Assembly (NCBI GenBank): GCA_050287105.1 | Contig: JBNKBG010000001.1 | Location: 6,094-70,093 of the forward strand | DNA length: 64,000 nucleotides | Direction: 5' to 3' | Source of the DNA: JAPHTQ01 sp050287105 | Lineage (GTDB): Bacteria; Pseudomonadota; Gammaproteobacteria; Thiohalomonadales; Thiohalomonadaceae | Part shown: one piece after another, positions 27,805-35,644 of the stretch | Numbering within the stretch: position 1 is the first letter of the stretch | Layout of the letters: every line of letters starts with the position of its first letter | Translations under genes and position numbers: made by a program | Notes under the pieces: model-generated | Seen by the model: the letters and a program-made list of their open reading frames with translations, nothing else | What the model was told of the DNA's origin: nothing | Database searches by the model: none

Positions 27805-29163
27805 TCAACCTTCCTCCCCGGAAGTGAGCGCCTCGACGACACGTTCCATGTGACTGCTACGTGAACCTTTAACCAGCACAGTGATCTCCCTGTCCATCTT
27901 CGTTAGCAGCGCATCAATGAGTTGTTGTTGTTGTGCGAAGTAAAAACCGTTTTCACCAAAGGCCTCGCTCGCGGCGCTACTCAGCTCTCCGGTGGCATAG
28001 AGGGCGTCGATGCCCAGTTGCCGCGCATCCAGTCCCACCTTGCGGTGCAACTCACTCGCCTCAGCACCCAGCTCGCCCATATCGCCCATGGCAAAGAGGC
28101 GGGTACCGTCACAACCGGCCAGCACCTCCAACCCGGCGCGCATCGAGGCGGGGTTGGCGTTATAGCTGTCGTCGAGCACGATGGCGCCGTTGATGCCGTG
28201 GCGCAGTTGCAGCCGTCCGGCGACAGGGGTCATCTGATTCAGCCCCGCAGCGATCTGCTCCAGCTCGATCCCCAGGGCGATCCCGGCGGAGACCGCCGCC
28301 AGGGCATTCAAAATGTTGTGCCGACCCGGCAACGGCAGGCTGAGTTGGAACTCACCCAGCGGAGTCAGTACTTCCAGCTCGCTGCCATGGAGATCGCCGA
28401 GGCCGCGTACCCCCACATTGGCCCTGTTTTTCAGGCCGAAGGTGATGCTGCGATGACCTGCACTCAGTTCACCCCAGTACTCGGCGAAGGGGTCATCGGC
28501 GTTGATGATCGCCACCCCATCCTCGGCCAATCCCTGGAAGATCTCGCCCTTGGCCTGCGCCACCTCGGCGATGGTGCCGAAACCGGCCAGATGCGCCTCG
28601 GCCGCGTTGGTGATGATCGCCACCTGGGGCTGGGTCAGCCCGGTGAGATAGGCGATCTCACCCATATGATTGGCGCCCATCTCGATCACGCCGTAGTCGT
28701 GCTCCGCGGTCAGGCGCAACAGGGTCAGCGGTACGCCGATGTCGTTATTCAGGTTGCCGCGGGTTGCCAGGGTCTTGCCTGCACGGGCCAGGATCGCCGC
28801 GCACATCTCTTTCACCGTGGTTTTGCCGTTGCTGCCGGTCACCGCCAGCAGGTGGGTACCCAGATGCTGGCGCCAGGCAGCGGCCAGTTGGCCCAGCGCC
28901 AGGCGGGTGTCTTCGACGACCAGTTGCGGAATAGCAATCTCTACCGGGTGCTCCACCAGCGCCGCGGCGGCCCCGGCAGTGAGTGCTGCCTGCAGGTGGT
29001 CGTGACCATCGTGGTTCGGTCCCTTGAGGGCAACAAACAACATCCCCGCCTCGATGGTGCGGGTGTCGCTGCTGACGCCGTGGAATTCACGATCGCTACC
29101 GTGCAGTTCGGCACCGAGCCACTGGGCGGCCTGGGTCAGAGTGGTGCGAATGCCTTCAGCCAT
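27805..29163 (-). CDS. murF: UDP-N-acetylmuramoyl-tripeptide--D-alanyl-D-alanine ligase
   Basis: A 452-residue Mur ligase that adds D-Ala-D-Ala to the UDP-MurNAc-tripeptide, completing the cytoplasmic pentapeptide. Motifs include DTRTIEAGMLFVALKG near the N terminus, VTGSNGKTTVKEMCAAIL near 108-125, GVIEMGANHMGEI, LDDSYNANPASMRAGL, and LVKGSRSSHMERVVEAL at the end. It overlaps the end of murE by eight bases and is two bases from mraY. Confidence 0.97.
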   Translation of the reverse strand: MAEGIRTTLTQAAQWLGAELHGSDREFHGVSSDTRTIEAGMLFVALKGPNHDGHDHLQAALTAGAAAALVEHPVEIAIPQLVVEDTRLALGQLAAAWRQHLGTHLLAVTGSNGKTTVKEMCAAILARAGKTLATRGNLNNDIGVPLTLLRLTAEHDYGVIEMGANHMGEIAYLTGLTQPQVAIITNAAEAHLAGFGTIAEVAQAKGEIFQGLAEDGVAIINADDPFAEYWGELSAGHRSITFGLKNRANVGVRGLGDLHGSELEVLTPLGEFQLSLPLPGRHNILNALAAVSAGIALGIELEQIAAGLNQMTPVAGRLQLRHGINGAIVLDDSYNANPASMRAGLEVLAGCDGTRLFAMGDMGELGAEASELHRKVGLDARQLGIDALYATGELSSAASEAFGENGFYFAQQQQLIDALLTKMDREITVLVKGSRSSHMERVVEALTSGEEG

Positions 29164-30664
29164 GACGCACCTCCTCGCCCAGCAGGCGGGCCGCTTCGAC
29201 CCGGTCGCTGTAGGGGATCACTTGATCGCCGATCTTCTGCTCGCATTCGTGGCCCTTGCCCGCTACCAGGATCACATCCCCGGCATGACTGCGTTCAATC
29301 GCATGGGAAATGGCCTGGGTACGATCGCGGTCGACGTAAACCGCATCGGGCTCCATGATGCCGCCGAGGATCTGCTCGATGATGGTATAGGGGTCTTCGC
29401 GGCGCGGATTGTCGTCGGTCACCACCACGCTGTCTGCCAACTGTTCGGCAATCCTACCCATCAGAGGGCGCTTCTCCTGATCCCGATCACCGCCGCAACC
29501 GAAGATGCACCAGAGGCGCCCTGTGGTGTGTTCGCGCAGGGCCGAAAGAGCGTTCTCCAGTGCGTCCGGGGTGTGGGCATAGTCGACCACCAGCAGTGGT
29601 TTGGCGCCACCGCCGAAGGCCTCCATCCGCCCCGGCACCGTCGTCACCTGCGCCAGTCGCGCCAATGCATCACTGAATTCATAGCCCAGCGCCAGTAGGG
29701 CGCCGCAGGCGGCCAACAGGTTGGCGGCGTTGAAACGACCCAGCAGGCCGCTCTGTAGTTCACCGCTGTGGCCTTTGTAATGAACGCTCATGCGCAGACC
29801 GCTGCCGTCCAGTTGCAGGTGGTCGCCACGTAGTTGTGCTTCGCCGCGCAGGCTGTAGCTGATCGAATCCACACCCTGCGGCAGTTTGGCCAGCCACTCG
29901 CGGCCCACCGGGTCGTCGGCATTGATGACGGCATGTTTCACTGCGGGGAAATGGAGCAGGCGCTGCTTGGCCTCGGCGTAACTGGCCATGTCGCCGTGGT
30001 AATCGAGGTGCTCGTGGCTCAGATTGGTAAAGACCGCCACATCGAAATGGACGCCGTTGACCCGCCCCTGATCGAGGGCGTGGGAGGAGACCTCCATCGA
30101 CACGTGACGAGCACCGGCGTCGGCCATCTCCGCCAGTTGCCGTTGCAGGCTGACCGCATCGGGAGTGGTGTGACCGGTATCGGTGAGTTGACCGTAGAGG
30201 CCACTGCCGAGGGTGCCGACCACGCCGCAGGGGGCGTCTCGACCGATCGCCTGGGCGATAAACTGGCTCACCGAAGTCTTGCCGTTGGTGCCGGTGACAC
30301 CGACTACCTGTAGCACTGCCGAGGGGTCGGCGTAGAAACGGGCAGCGATTTCGCTGGCGTGCCAGTGCAGCGCTGCCACTTCGAATACCGGTACGGCAAA
30401 GCCGTGCAAATCGAGTCCGCGGGTCTCTTCACCCGGCTCCAGTGCCACGGCTACCGCGCCCCGCTCGATGGCATCGTCGATATAGCGCACACCGTGTTGT
30501 GCGGTACCCGCACAGGCGAGGAACAACTCGCCCGGCTGGATCTGGCGGCTGTTGAGAGAGAGACCGCTGACACTGAGTTGCGGCAGCCGTGCCAGATCGA
30601 CAAAACCTGCAAACAGGGTTTGCAGGTCCATACCGTTGGAGTCGTGACGCAGGACGCTCATCAT
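29156..30664 (-). CDS. murE: UDP-N-acetylmuramoyl-L-alanyl-D-glutamate--2,6-diaminopimelate ligase
   Basis: A 502-residue Mur ligase adding the third stem residue. ATP-binding VTGTNGKTSVSQFIAQA lies near 120-136, with MEVSSHALDQGRV and FTNLSHEHLDYHG following. The C-terminal specificity motif VVTDDNPRREDP contains DNPR, the sequence of meso-diaminopimelate-specific enzymes. The start overlaps the ftsI stop (ATGA); a second ATG one codon later and another 11 codons in are alternatives. Confidence 0.97.
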   Translation of the reverse strand: MMSVLRHDSNGMDLQTLFAGFVDLARLPQLSVSGLSLNSRQIQPGELFLACAGTAQHGVRYIDDAIERGAVAVALEPGEETRGLDLHGFAVPVFEVAALHWHASEIAARFYADPSAVLQVVGVTGTNGKTSVSQFIAQAIGRDAPCGVVGTLGSGLYGQLTDTGHTTPDAVSLQRQLAEMADAGARHVSMEVSSHALDQGRVNGVHFDVAVFTNLSHEHLDYHGDMASYAEAKQRLLHFPAVKHAVINADDPVGREWLAKLPQGVDSISYSLRGEAQLRGDHLQLDGSGLRMSVHYKGHSGELQSGLLGRFNAANLLAACGALLALGYEFSDALARLAQVTTVPGRMEAFGGGAKPLLVVDYAHTPDALENALSALREHTTGRLWCIFGCGGDRDQEKRPLMGRIAEQLADSVVVTDDNPRREDPYTIIEQILGGIMEPDAVYVDRDRTQAISHAIERSHAGDVILVAGKGHECEQKIGDQVIPYSDRVEAARLLGEEVRHG

Positions 30665-32385
30665 CGGCTGTCCCCTGTCAGGGCCGCTACCCTGACCCCT
30701 TTGTAACTCCCCAGATCATCCGGCGGCACATCGAGCAAACGTAACGCCCCCTCCATCACCCGGGCAAAGACCGGTGCGGCGATCACCCCGCCGTAGTACT
30801 CGCCGTCGTCAGGCGTATCCACCACCACCACCATCGCCAGGCGCGGTTTGCTCACCGGCGCCAGACCGGCAAAGATGGCGTAGTAGTTGTCTTCGTTGTA
30901 ACCGCCACCGCTGGCCTTGCGCACCGTGCCGGTCTTACCAGCGATACGATAGCCGGCCACCTGGGCACGGGTACCTGTACCGCCCTTCTGTACTACCGCT
31001 TCCAGCATCTTGCGTACGTCGCGGGCGATCTCCGGGGCGATCACCCGACGAGCCTCCGGGAGTTGCTCGCGGTCGCGTTTAAGGAAACTGATCGGCCGCT
31101 GCATACCATCGGCGGCCAGTGCGGCGTAGGCGTTGGCCAGTTGCAGGGTGGTCACCGAGAGACCATAGCCGTAGGAAACCGTGGCGCGCTCTGCCTGGCG
31201 CCAGTCCTGATAGGCATTGAGCAGGCCAGCCGCTTCACCAGGAAAACCACTGCCGGTATCGTAACCAAAGCCGAAGCGGACATAGGTGTCCCACAGCCGC
31301 TGCGGCTTGAGCGACAGGGCAATACGGCTGGCACCGACGTTGCTCGATTTCTGGATCACGGTAGCGACGTCGATCATGCCGTAGTCATGGGCATCACGGA
31401 TGGTAAAGCTGCCCAGCTTGAGCGTGCCCGGATGGGTATTGATCGGGGTATGCGGACGATATTTACCACTCTCCAGCGCCGCGGCGATGGTGAACGGTTT
31501 CATGGTGGAGCCGGGCTCAAACAGATCGGTCACGGCGCGGTTACGGAAACGGGCGCTATCGAGATCGTGACGGTTGTTAGGGTTATAGGCGGGCTGGTTG
31601 ACCATCGCCAGCACCTCGCCGGTCTTCACATCCAGCAGCACCACCGATCCGGCGCGGGCGTGATGGTGGGTCACTGCGGCCTTGAGTTCGCGGTAGGCCA
31701 GATACTGGATGCGCTGATCGATGCTCAGTTGCAGGTCTGCGCCATGACGCGGGTCGCTGAGGCTCTCCACGTTCTCCACCACGCGACCCAGGCGATCCTT
31801 GATCACCCGCTTGCTACCCGGCGTGCCACGCAGGGTTTCGTCCATCATCAACTCAATGCCTTCCTGGCCACTGTCATCGACGTTGGTAAAGCCAACCACA
31901 TGGGCCGCCACTTCGCCCATGGGGTAGTAGCGACGGTACTCAGGCTGCAGCGAAACGCCGGGGACACCCAGCGCCACCACCTGCTGCGCCAACTCAGGAT
32001 TGATGTGACGGCGCAGATAGACGAACTCTTTCTCCATACGGCTGGCGAGCAGCTTCTCCAGAAAGCCCGCCGGCAGTTCAAGCAGTTTGCTCAGTTCAGG
32101 CCAATGCTCACGCGCCTCGGCCAGTTCCTGAGGATTGGCCCAGACCGATTCGACCGGGGTACTCATGGCCAGCGGCTCACCATTGCGATCGGTGATCATG
32201 CCGCGATGCGCCGGTATAGAAACCACGCGCAGATAACGGGCGTCGCCCTGCCCCTGCAGGAATTCACGCTGATTGAGATTGAGATCCCCCATACGCCACA
32301 GCAACGCGACAACACCCAACAGCAACAGCAGCTTCACGAAGCGAAGCCGCTGGGGGTAACCACCGCTGTAGACGTTGTCACTCAT
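30661..32385 (-). CDS. ftsI: Septal peptidoglycan transpeptidase FtsI (PBP3)
   Basis: A 574-residue class B penicillin-binding protein that cross-links murein at the septum. It has a short cytoplasmic tail, one transmembrane helix near residues 17-35, a dimerisation/pedestal domain starting at IPAHRGMITDRNGEPLA, and a transpeptidase domain with the active-site STMK in FEPGSTMKPF, SSN in QKSSNVGAS and KTG in IAGKTGTVRKA. The ATG at 32385 is chosen because it overlaps the ftsL stop; a 40-residue longer frame lacks the usual N terminus. Confidence 0.97.
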   Translation of the reverse strand: MSDNVYSGGYPQRLRFVKLLLLLGVVALLWRMGDLNLNQREFLQGQGDARYLRVVSIPAHRGMITDRNGEPLAMSTPVESVWANPQELAEAREHWPELSKLLELPAGFLEKLLASRMEKEFVYLRRHINPELAQQVVALGVPGVSLQPEYRRYYPMGEVAAHVVGFTNVDDSGQEGIELMMDETLRGTPGSKRVIKDRLGRVVENVESLSDPRHGADLQLSIDQRIQYLAYRELKAAVTHHHARAGSVVLLDVKTGEVLAMVNQPAYNPNNRHDLDSARFRNRAVTDLFEPGSTMKPFTIAAALESGKYRPHTPINTHPGTLKLGSFTIRDAHDYGMIDVATVIQKSSNVGASRIALSLKPQRLWDTYVRFGFGYDTGSGFPGEAAGLLNAYQDWRQAERATVSYGYGLSVTTLQLANAYAALAADGMQRPISFLKRDREQLPEARRVIAPEIARDVRKMLEAVVQKGGTGTRAQVAGYRIAGKTGTVRKASGGGYNEDNYYAIFAGLAPVSKPRLAMVVVVDTPDDGEYYGGVIAAPVFARVMEGALRLLDVPPDDLGSYKGVRVAALTGDSR

Positions 32386-32645
32386 GGACGTACGATCACC
32401 ACTGATCCGGGAGAGGGAATCACCATATCCAGTTTGTCGCTGGCGGCCTGTTCGATGCGACCGTGGGTGGCCCATGTGCTCTGCTCCAGTTGCAGCCGGC
32501 CCCACTCTGCATTCAGGTCGTCGCGAACCTTGAGCAACTCCTCCATCTCGACGAACAACTTGCGCGAGGTGTGGGTACTGAACACCACCGCCAGGGCGGT
32601 GGCAAAAACCAGGGCGGCCAGGCCACCAAGCATTGAGCGCATCAT
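32382..32645 (-). CDS. ftsL: Cell division protein FtsL
   Basis: An 87-residue bitopic protein with one transmembrane helix near residues 5-27 and a leucine-zipper-like periplasmic segment (KLFVEMEELLKVRDDLNAEW) ending with LEQSTWATHGRIEQAASDKLDM. FtsL forms a complex with FtsB and FtsQ and activates FtsWI. Sequence is poorly conserved across species; its identity rests on size, topology and its place between rsmH and ftsI, with four-base overlaps on both sides. Confidence 0.93.
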   Translation of the reverse strand: MMRSMLGGLAALVFATALAVVFSTHTSRKLFVEMEELLKVRDDLNAEWGRLQLEQSTWATHGRIEQAASDKLDMVIPSPGSVVIVRP

Positions 32646-33580
32646 TGCCCGATCCTCTCTGCTACACGCAGCACGGCGCTTCGTGCCCGCGGGTTGATGG
32701 CCAGCTCTTCTTTACCGGCGCGAATATCCCGGCCGACCAGGCGCAGACGCCGGTTGAAATGCGCCTCGGTCACTGGCAGGTCGGGGGGAAACTCACCACC
32801 CCGCGCCTCATCCCGGATAAAGCGTTTGACCCGACGATCCTCCAGTGAGTGGAAGCTGATCACCGCCAGACGCCCACCTGGCGCAAGCATCTCCACCGAC
32901 TGTGTCAGTACCTGTTCCAAATCATCCAGCTCCGAATTGATGAAAATACGAATTGCCTGAAAACTGCGCGTGGCCGGATTCTTATCCTTCTCCCATTTCG
33001 GGTTGGCCTCGGCGACGATCTTCGCCAGCCGCGCAGTGGTAGTGATAGGGCTCTGCTCACGCTGCTGCACGATGGCGCGGGCGATACGTTTGGCGAAGCG
33101 CTCTTCGCCATACTCTTTCAATACGTTTGCGATCTCCGCTTCCTTGGCCTGTGCCAGCCATTGCGCAGCACTAAGACCACTGCTTGGGTCCATACGCATA
33201 TCCAGCGGGCCGTCATGGCTGAAGCTAAAACCGCGCTCAGGGTCGTCCAGTTGGGGGGATGAGACCCCCAGATCGAGCAGTATGCCGTCGACCTTACCCA
33301 TCCAACCGCGCTGTTCCGCTTCCCGACCAAGCATGGTGAAGCTCCCCTGCACAATCTCGAACCGTGGGTCAGCGGCGAAACGCTGCCGCGCAACCTCAAC
33401 CGCCTGCGGGTCCTTATCCATTCCCAGCAGACGGCCCTTTTCATTCAGGCGCTGCAAAATGGCCGCACTATGCCCACCCCGGCCAAAGGTGCCGTCCAGA
33501 TAGATCCCATCCGGACGTATGTTCAGTGCCACCAGTACCTCGTCGAACAGTACCGGGCGGTGCTCCAGTGCCTTCCCCAT
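32642..33580 (-). CDS. rsmH: 16S rRNA (cytosine(1402)-N(4))-methyltransferase
   Basis: A 312-residue SAM-dependent methyltransferase (formerly MraW) that modifies C1402 of 16S rRNA in the decoding centre. N-terminal HRPVLFDEVLVALNI and GIYLDGTFGRGGHSAAIL hold the SAM site. GILLDLGVSSPQLDDPERGFSF and the C-terminal ISFHSLEDRRVKRFI are family signatures. RsmI, which methylates the ribose of the same C1402, is encoded at 34718-35563. It starts three bases after the mraZ stop. Confidence 0.97.
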   Translation of the reverse strand: MGKALEHRPVLFDEVLVALNIRPDGIYLDGTFGRGGHSAAILQRLNEKGRLLGMDKDPQAVEVARQRFAADPRFEIVQGSFTMLGREAEQRGWMGKVDGILLDLGVSSPQLDDPERGFSFSHDGPLDMRMDPSSGLSAAQWLAQAKEAEIANVLKEYGEERFAKRIARAIVQQREQSPITTTARLAKIVAEANPKWEKDKNPATRSFQAIRIFINSELDDLEQVLTQSVEMLAPGGRLAVISFHSLEDRRVKRFIRDEARGGEFPPDLPVTEAHFNRRLRLVGRDIRAGKEELAINPRARSAVLRVAERIGQ

Positions 33581-33583
33581 GAT

Positions 33584-34045
33584 TCAGAGAGAGAGGTTCT
33601 GGAGTTCCGGCGGCAGTTGCCCATCGGCGATGGACTCGTCTGCCAGCCAGTTATCCCGCTGTGCGTTCCACAGCGCGGCATCCCACAATTCAAATTTCTT
33701 GCCCTGGCCGATCAGCACCACCTGCTTGTCCAGGTTGGCGTATTGGCGCAGCGGCGGGGGGAGGAGCAGACGGCCGTTGCCATCCATCTCCACATCGGTG
33801 GCATGACCCATCAGCAGGCGTTGTACCCGGCGGGCCTGGGAGTTGAAACTGGGCAGGGCATCGAGTTTCTGCTCGATCGCCTCCCATTCGGGCTGGGGGT
33901 AGATGAGCAGGCAGCGCTCCTCGGTATCGATGGTGATCACCAGACGACCATCGCTACGCTCGTTCAAGCGCTCGCGATAACGCGTCGGCATCGCCATGCG
34001 ACCCTTGGCATCCAGATTGAGTTCTGTCACTCCCCGAAACAACAC
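33584..34045 (-). CDS. mraZ: Transcriptional regulator MraZ
   Basis: A 153-residue protein with two tandem SpoVT/AbrB-like MraZ domains (LFRGVTELNLDAKGRMAMPTRYRERL near 2-27 and the VEMDGNGRLLLPPPLR region near 85-105). MraZ forms a ring that binds repeats upstream of its own gene and represses the division cluster in E. coli. Three matching repeats lie just upstream here (34077-34101). It is the first gene of the mraZ-lpxC cluster. Confidence 0.96.
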   Translation of the reverse strand: MLFRGVTELNLDAKGRMAMPTRYRERLNERSDGRLVITIDTEERCLLIYPQPEWEAIEQKLDALPSFNSQARRVQRLLMGHATDVEMDGNGRLLLPPPLRQYANLDKQVVLIGQGKKFELWDAALWNAQRDNWLADESIADGQLPPELQNLSL

Positions 34046-34076
34046 CCGGTGGCTCTCCTCGTTAGTGAAGCCTTAC

Positions 34077-34101
34077 TCCACTTTGATCCACTTTGTCCCA
34101 C
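34077..34101 (-). promoter_or_regulatory. MraZ-binding direct repeats
   Basis: On the minus strand three pentamers GTGGG, GTGGA and GTGGA recur with exact 10-bp spacing, each separated by a 5-base AT-rich spacer. This is the arrangement described for MraZ operators (three GTGGG-type repeats ahead of mraZ). They lie 32-56 bp upstream of the mraZ ATG and just downstream of the promoter at 34110-34139, placing bound MraZ at or beyond the transcription start. Confidence 0.8.
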
Positions 34102-34109
34102 ATTTGTAC

Positions 34110-34139
34110 ACTATATGAAGCGAGGAGCCGAAATGTCAA
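34110..34139 (-). promoter_or_regulatory. Sigma-70-type promoter of the mraZ division cluster
   Basis: On the minus strand a perfect TTGACA -35 box (34134-34139) and a TATAGT -10 box (34110-34115) are separated by 18 bp. The -10 box ends about nine bases before the first MraZ repeat, matching the layout of the E. coli mraZ promoter. No other equally good promoter is seen upstream of mraZ. Confidence 0.7.
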
Positions 34140-34311
34140 GTAAATTACGGGACGAGATCTCGTAATTCCTGCTTATTTCACAATAACTTACGAAAAGTGG
34201 CGCAGGGTGGGAGCAGTGTAGAAAATGGGGGTAAGGAGAGAGCGTTTTTCAATCAATCTGTTGAGGTGAGAACTTAAAGTAAAGTCTCAAGTTCTGGGGT
34301 AAACTGGAGGG

Positions 34312-34340
34312 GAAAAAGAGGGAGCCGGCCTGTAAGCCGG
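34312..34340 (-). terminator. Probable terminator of rnpB
   Basis: On the minus strand CCGGC, a 6-base loop and GCCGG are followed by CTCCCTCTTTTTCCCC. The stem overlaps the 3' side of the RNase P RNA P1 helix, so the hairpin and mature P1 are alternative pairings. The T tract starts right after the mature RNA end. Confidence 0.5.
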
Positions 34341-34669
34341 GTTCTGTCGAGAACAGTCATTCATCTGCGATGCCCGTCACCGGACACCTGAAGCGACCTA
34401 CCCGGGAACAGCGCGGGCCGCGCCATTGTTCCCCTATTTGGTCTTGCTCCGGGTGGGGTTTACCTTGCCACGAACTGTTGCCAGCCGCGCGGTGCGCTCT
34501 TACCGCACCATTTCAACCTTACCTGTGCTCCCGAAGAAGCCATCGGCGGTATATTTTCTGCTGCACTTTCCGTCGGCTCTCACCGCCCAGGCGTTACCTG
34601 GCACCCTGCCCTGTGGAGCCCGGACTTTCCTCCATATCCGAAGATACAGCGACTGTCCGGCCGACTCCC
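34320..34669 (-). ncRNA. rnpB: RNase P RNA (M1 RNA), type A
   Basis: The catalytic RNA that trims the 5' leader of pre-tRNAs. On the minus strand the universally conserved GAGGAAAGTCCGGGCTCC (P4 5' side) appears near 34620-34637, followed by AGGGCAGGGTGCCAGGTAACGCCTGGG. The 3' region contains ACAGAACCCGGCTTA, the segment that pairs with tRNA CCA. Ends are set by an 11-bp P1 helix (34659-34669 with 34320-34330, one G-U), giving about 350 nt, normal for the class. It lies between rsmI and mraZ, a common gammaproteobacterial position. Confidence 0.95.
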
Positions 34670-34675
34670 GCGCAT

Positions 34676-34703
34676 AAGATACCCTTTAACGGGAAAGATT
34701 CAA
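34676..34703 (-). promoter_or_regulatory. Promoter of rnpB
   Basis: On the minus strand TTGAAT (34698-34703) and TATCTT (34676-34681) are spaced by 16 bp and end seven bases before the predicted 5' end of RNase P RNA. The stretch lies in the 48-bp gap after rsmI. Confidence 0.6.
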
Positions 34704-34717
34704 TCAATAAGTGGCTG

Positions 34718-35563
34718 TTATGCCTCTTTTTTCTCCAGCAGATGCTGGTAGAGAGTGTTTTTCCTGCCACCGCTGATCCGCGCCGCCAGCGCCGCCGCCT
34801 GTTTCAGGGGTAACTCCTCCGCCAGCATCTCGGCGATACGCTGCCCTTCCCGGTCGTCCTCCTCAGCGACGGCGGGGGCACCGTGTAGCAGAACGACAAA
34901 CTCTCCCTTCTGCTGGTTGGCATCCTGCAGCACCCACTCCTGCAACTCGCCCAGGCTGGCGTGGCGGATGGTCTCAAAGGTCTTGGTCAGCTCCCGCGCC
35001 AGCACTGCCTCTCGCTCAGCACCCAATATGACGACCATGTCGGCAAGGGATTCAACGATGCGATGTGGGGATTCGTAGAACATCAGAGTACGTGGCTCGT
35101 CACGTAGTGATTCCAGTTGCTTGCGCCGGTTACCCGACTTGGCCGGGAGGAACCCCTCGAAACAGAAGCGGTCTGTAGGCAGGCCACTCGCTGAAAGCGC
35201 GGCGATCAGGGCACTGGGACCGGGTATTGGCACGACTTTCAACCCGGCCAATTGGGCATCGCGCACCAGTACATAACCCGGATCGCTGATCAGCGGTGTC
35301 CCCGCATCGGAGATCAGGGCGATCGACTTGCCTGCCTGCAGCTGTTCGATCAGGAGACCACTCCTCTCCCGTTCGTTATGCTCATGCAGGGAGAATAGCG
35401 GGGTGGTAATGGAGAAATGACGCAGCAATCCGGCACTGTGTCGGGTATCCTCAGCGGCGATACGATCGACCTGACGCAGGATATCCACACCACGAGGCGA
35501 GAGATCGCCCAGATTGCCGATCGGTGTCGCAACGATATAAAGAACACCGGCTTCAATTGACAC
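34718..35563 (-). CDS. rsmI: 16S rRNA (cytidine(1402)-2'-O)-methyltransferase
   Basis: A 281-residue tetrapyrrole-methylase-fold enzyme that methylates the ribose of C1402 in 16S rRNA. The N terminus shows LYIVATPIGNLGDLSPRGVDIL, then EDTRHSAGLLRHF, and the SAM-binding LISDAGTPLISDPGYVLV and PIPGPSALIAALSASGLPTDRF segments. The C-terminal part has the family's ISGGRKNTLYQHLL ending. It is divergent from lpoA, as in E. coli (yraL-yraM). Confidence 0.97.
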   Translation of the reverse strand: MSIEAGVLYIVATPIGNLGDLSPRGVDILRQVDRIAAEDTRHSAGLLRHFSITTPLFSLHEHNERERSGLLIEQLQAGKSIALISDAGTPLISDPGYVLVRDAQLAGLKVVPIPGPSALIAALSASGLPTDRFCFEGFLPAKSGNRRKQLESLRDEPRTLMFYESPHRIVESLADMVVILGAEREAVLARELTKTFETIRHASLGELQEWVLQDANQQKGEFVVLLHGAPAVAEEDDREGQRIAEMLAEELPLKQAAALAARISGGRKNTLYQHLLEKKEA

Positions 35564-35644
35564 TGCGTCACCTCACCAAGATACTGTGCAATTTGCAGAA
35601 CACCCGGCAGTTTCCGGGTGCGAGATAGCGGAACATATCATCCC

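Noticed and set aside
24202..32697. Very long open frames antisense to murG, ftsW, murD, mraY, murF, murE and ftsI
   Set aside because: They mirror the high-GC codon bias of the real genes on the minus strand, give His/Gln/Arg-rich products with no recognisable motif, and the opposite strand encodes full canonical enzymes.
34370..34813. Open frames over the RNase P RNA locus on the plus strand
   Set aside because: The region folds as rnpB on the minus strand with conserved P4 and P1 segments; the translated products show no protein features.
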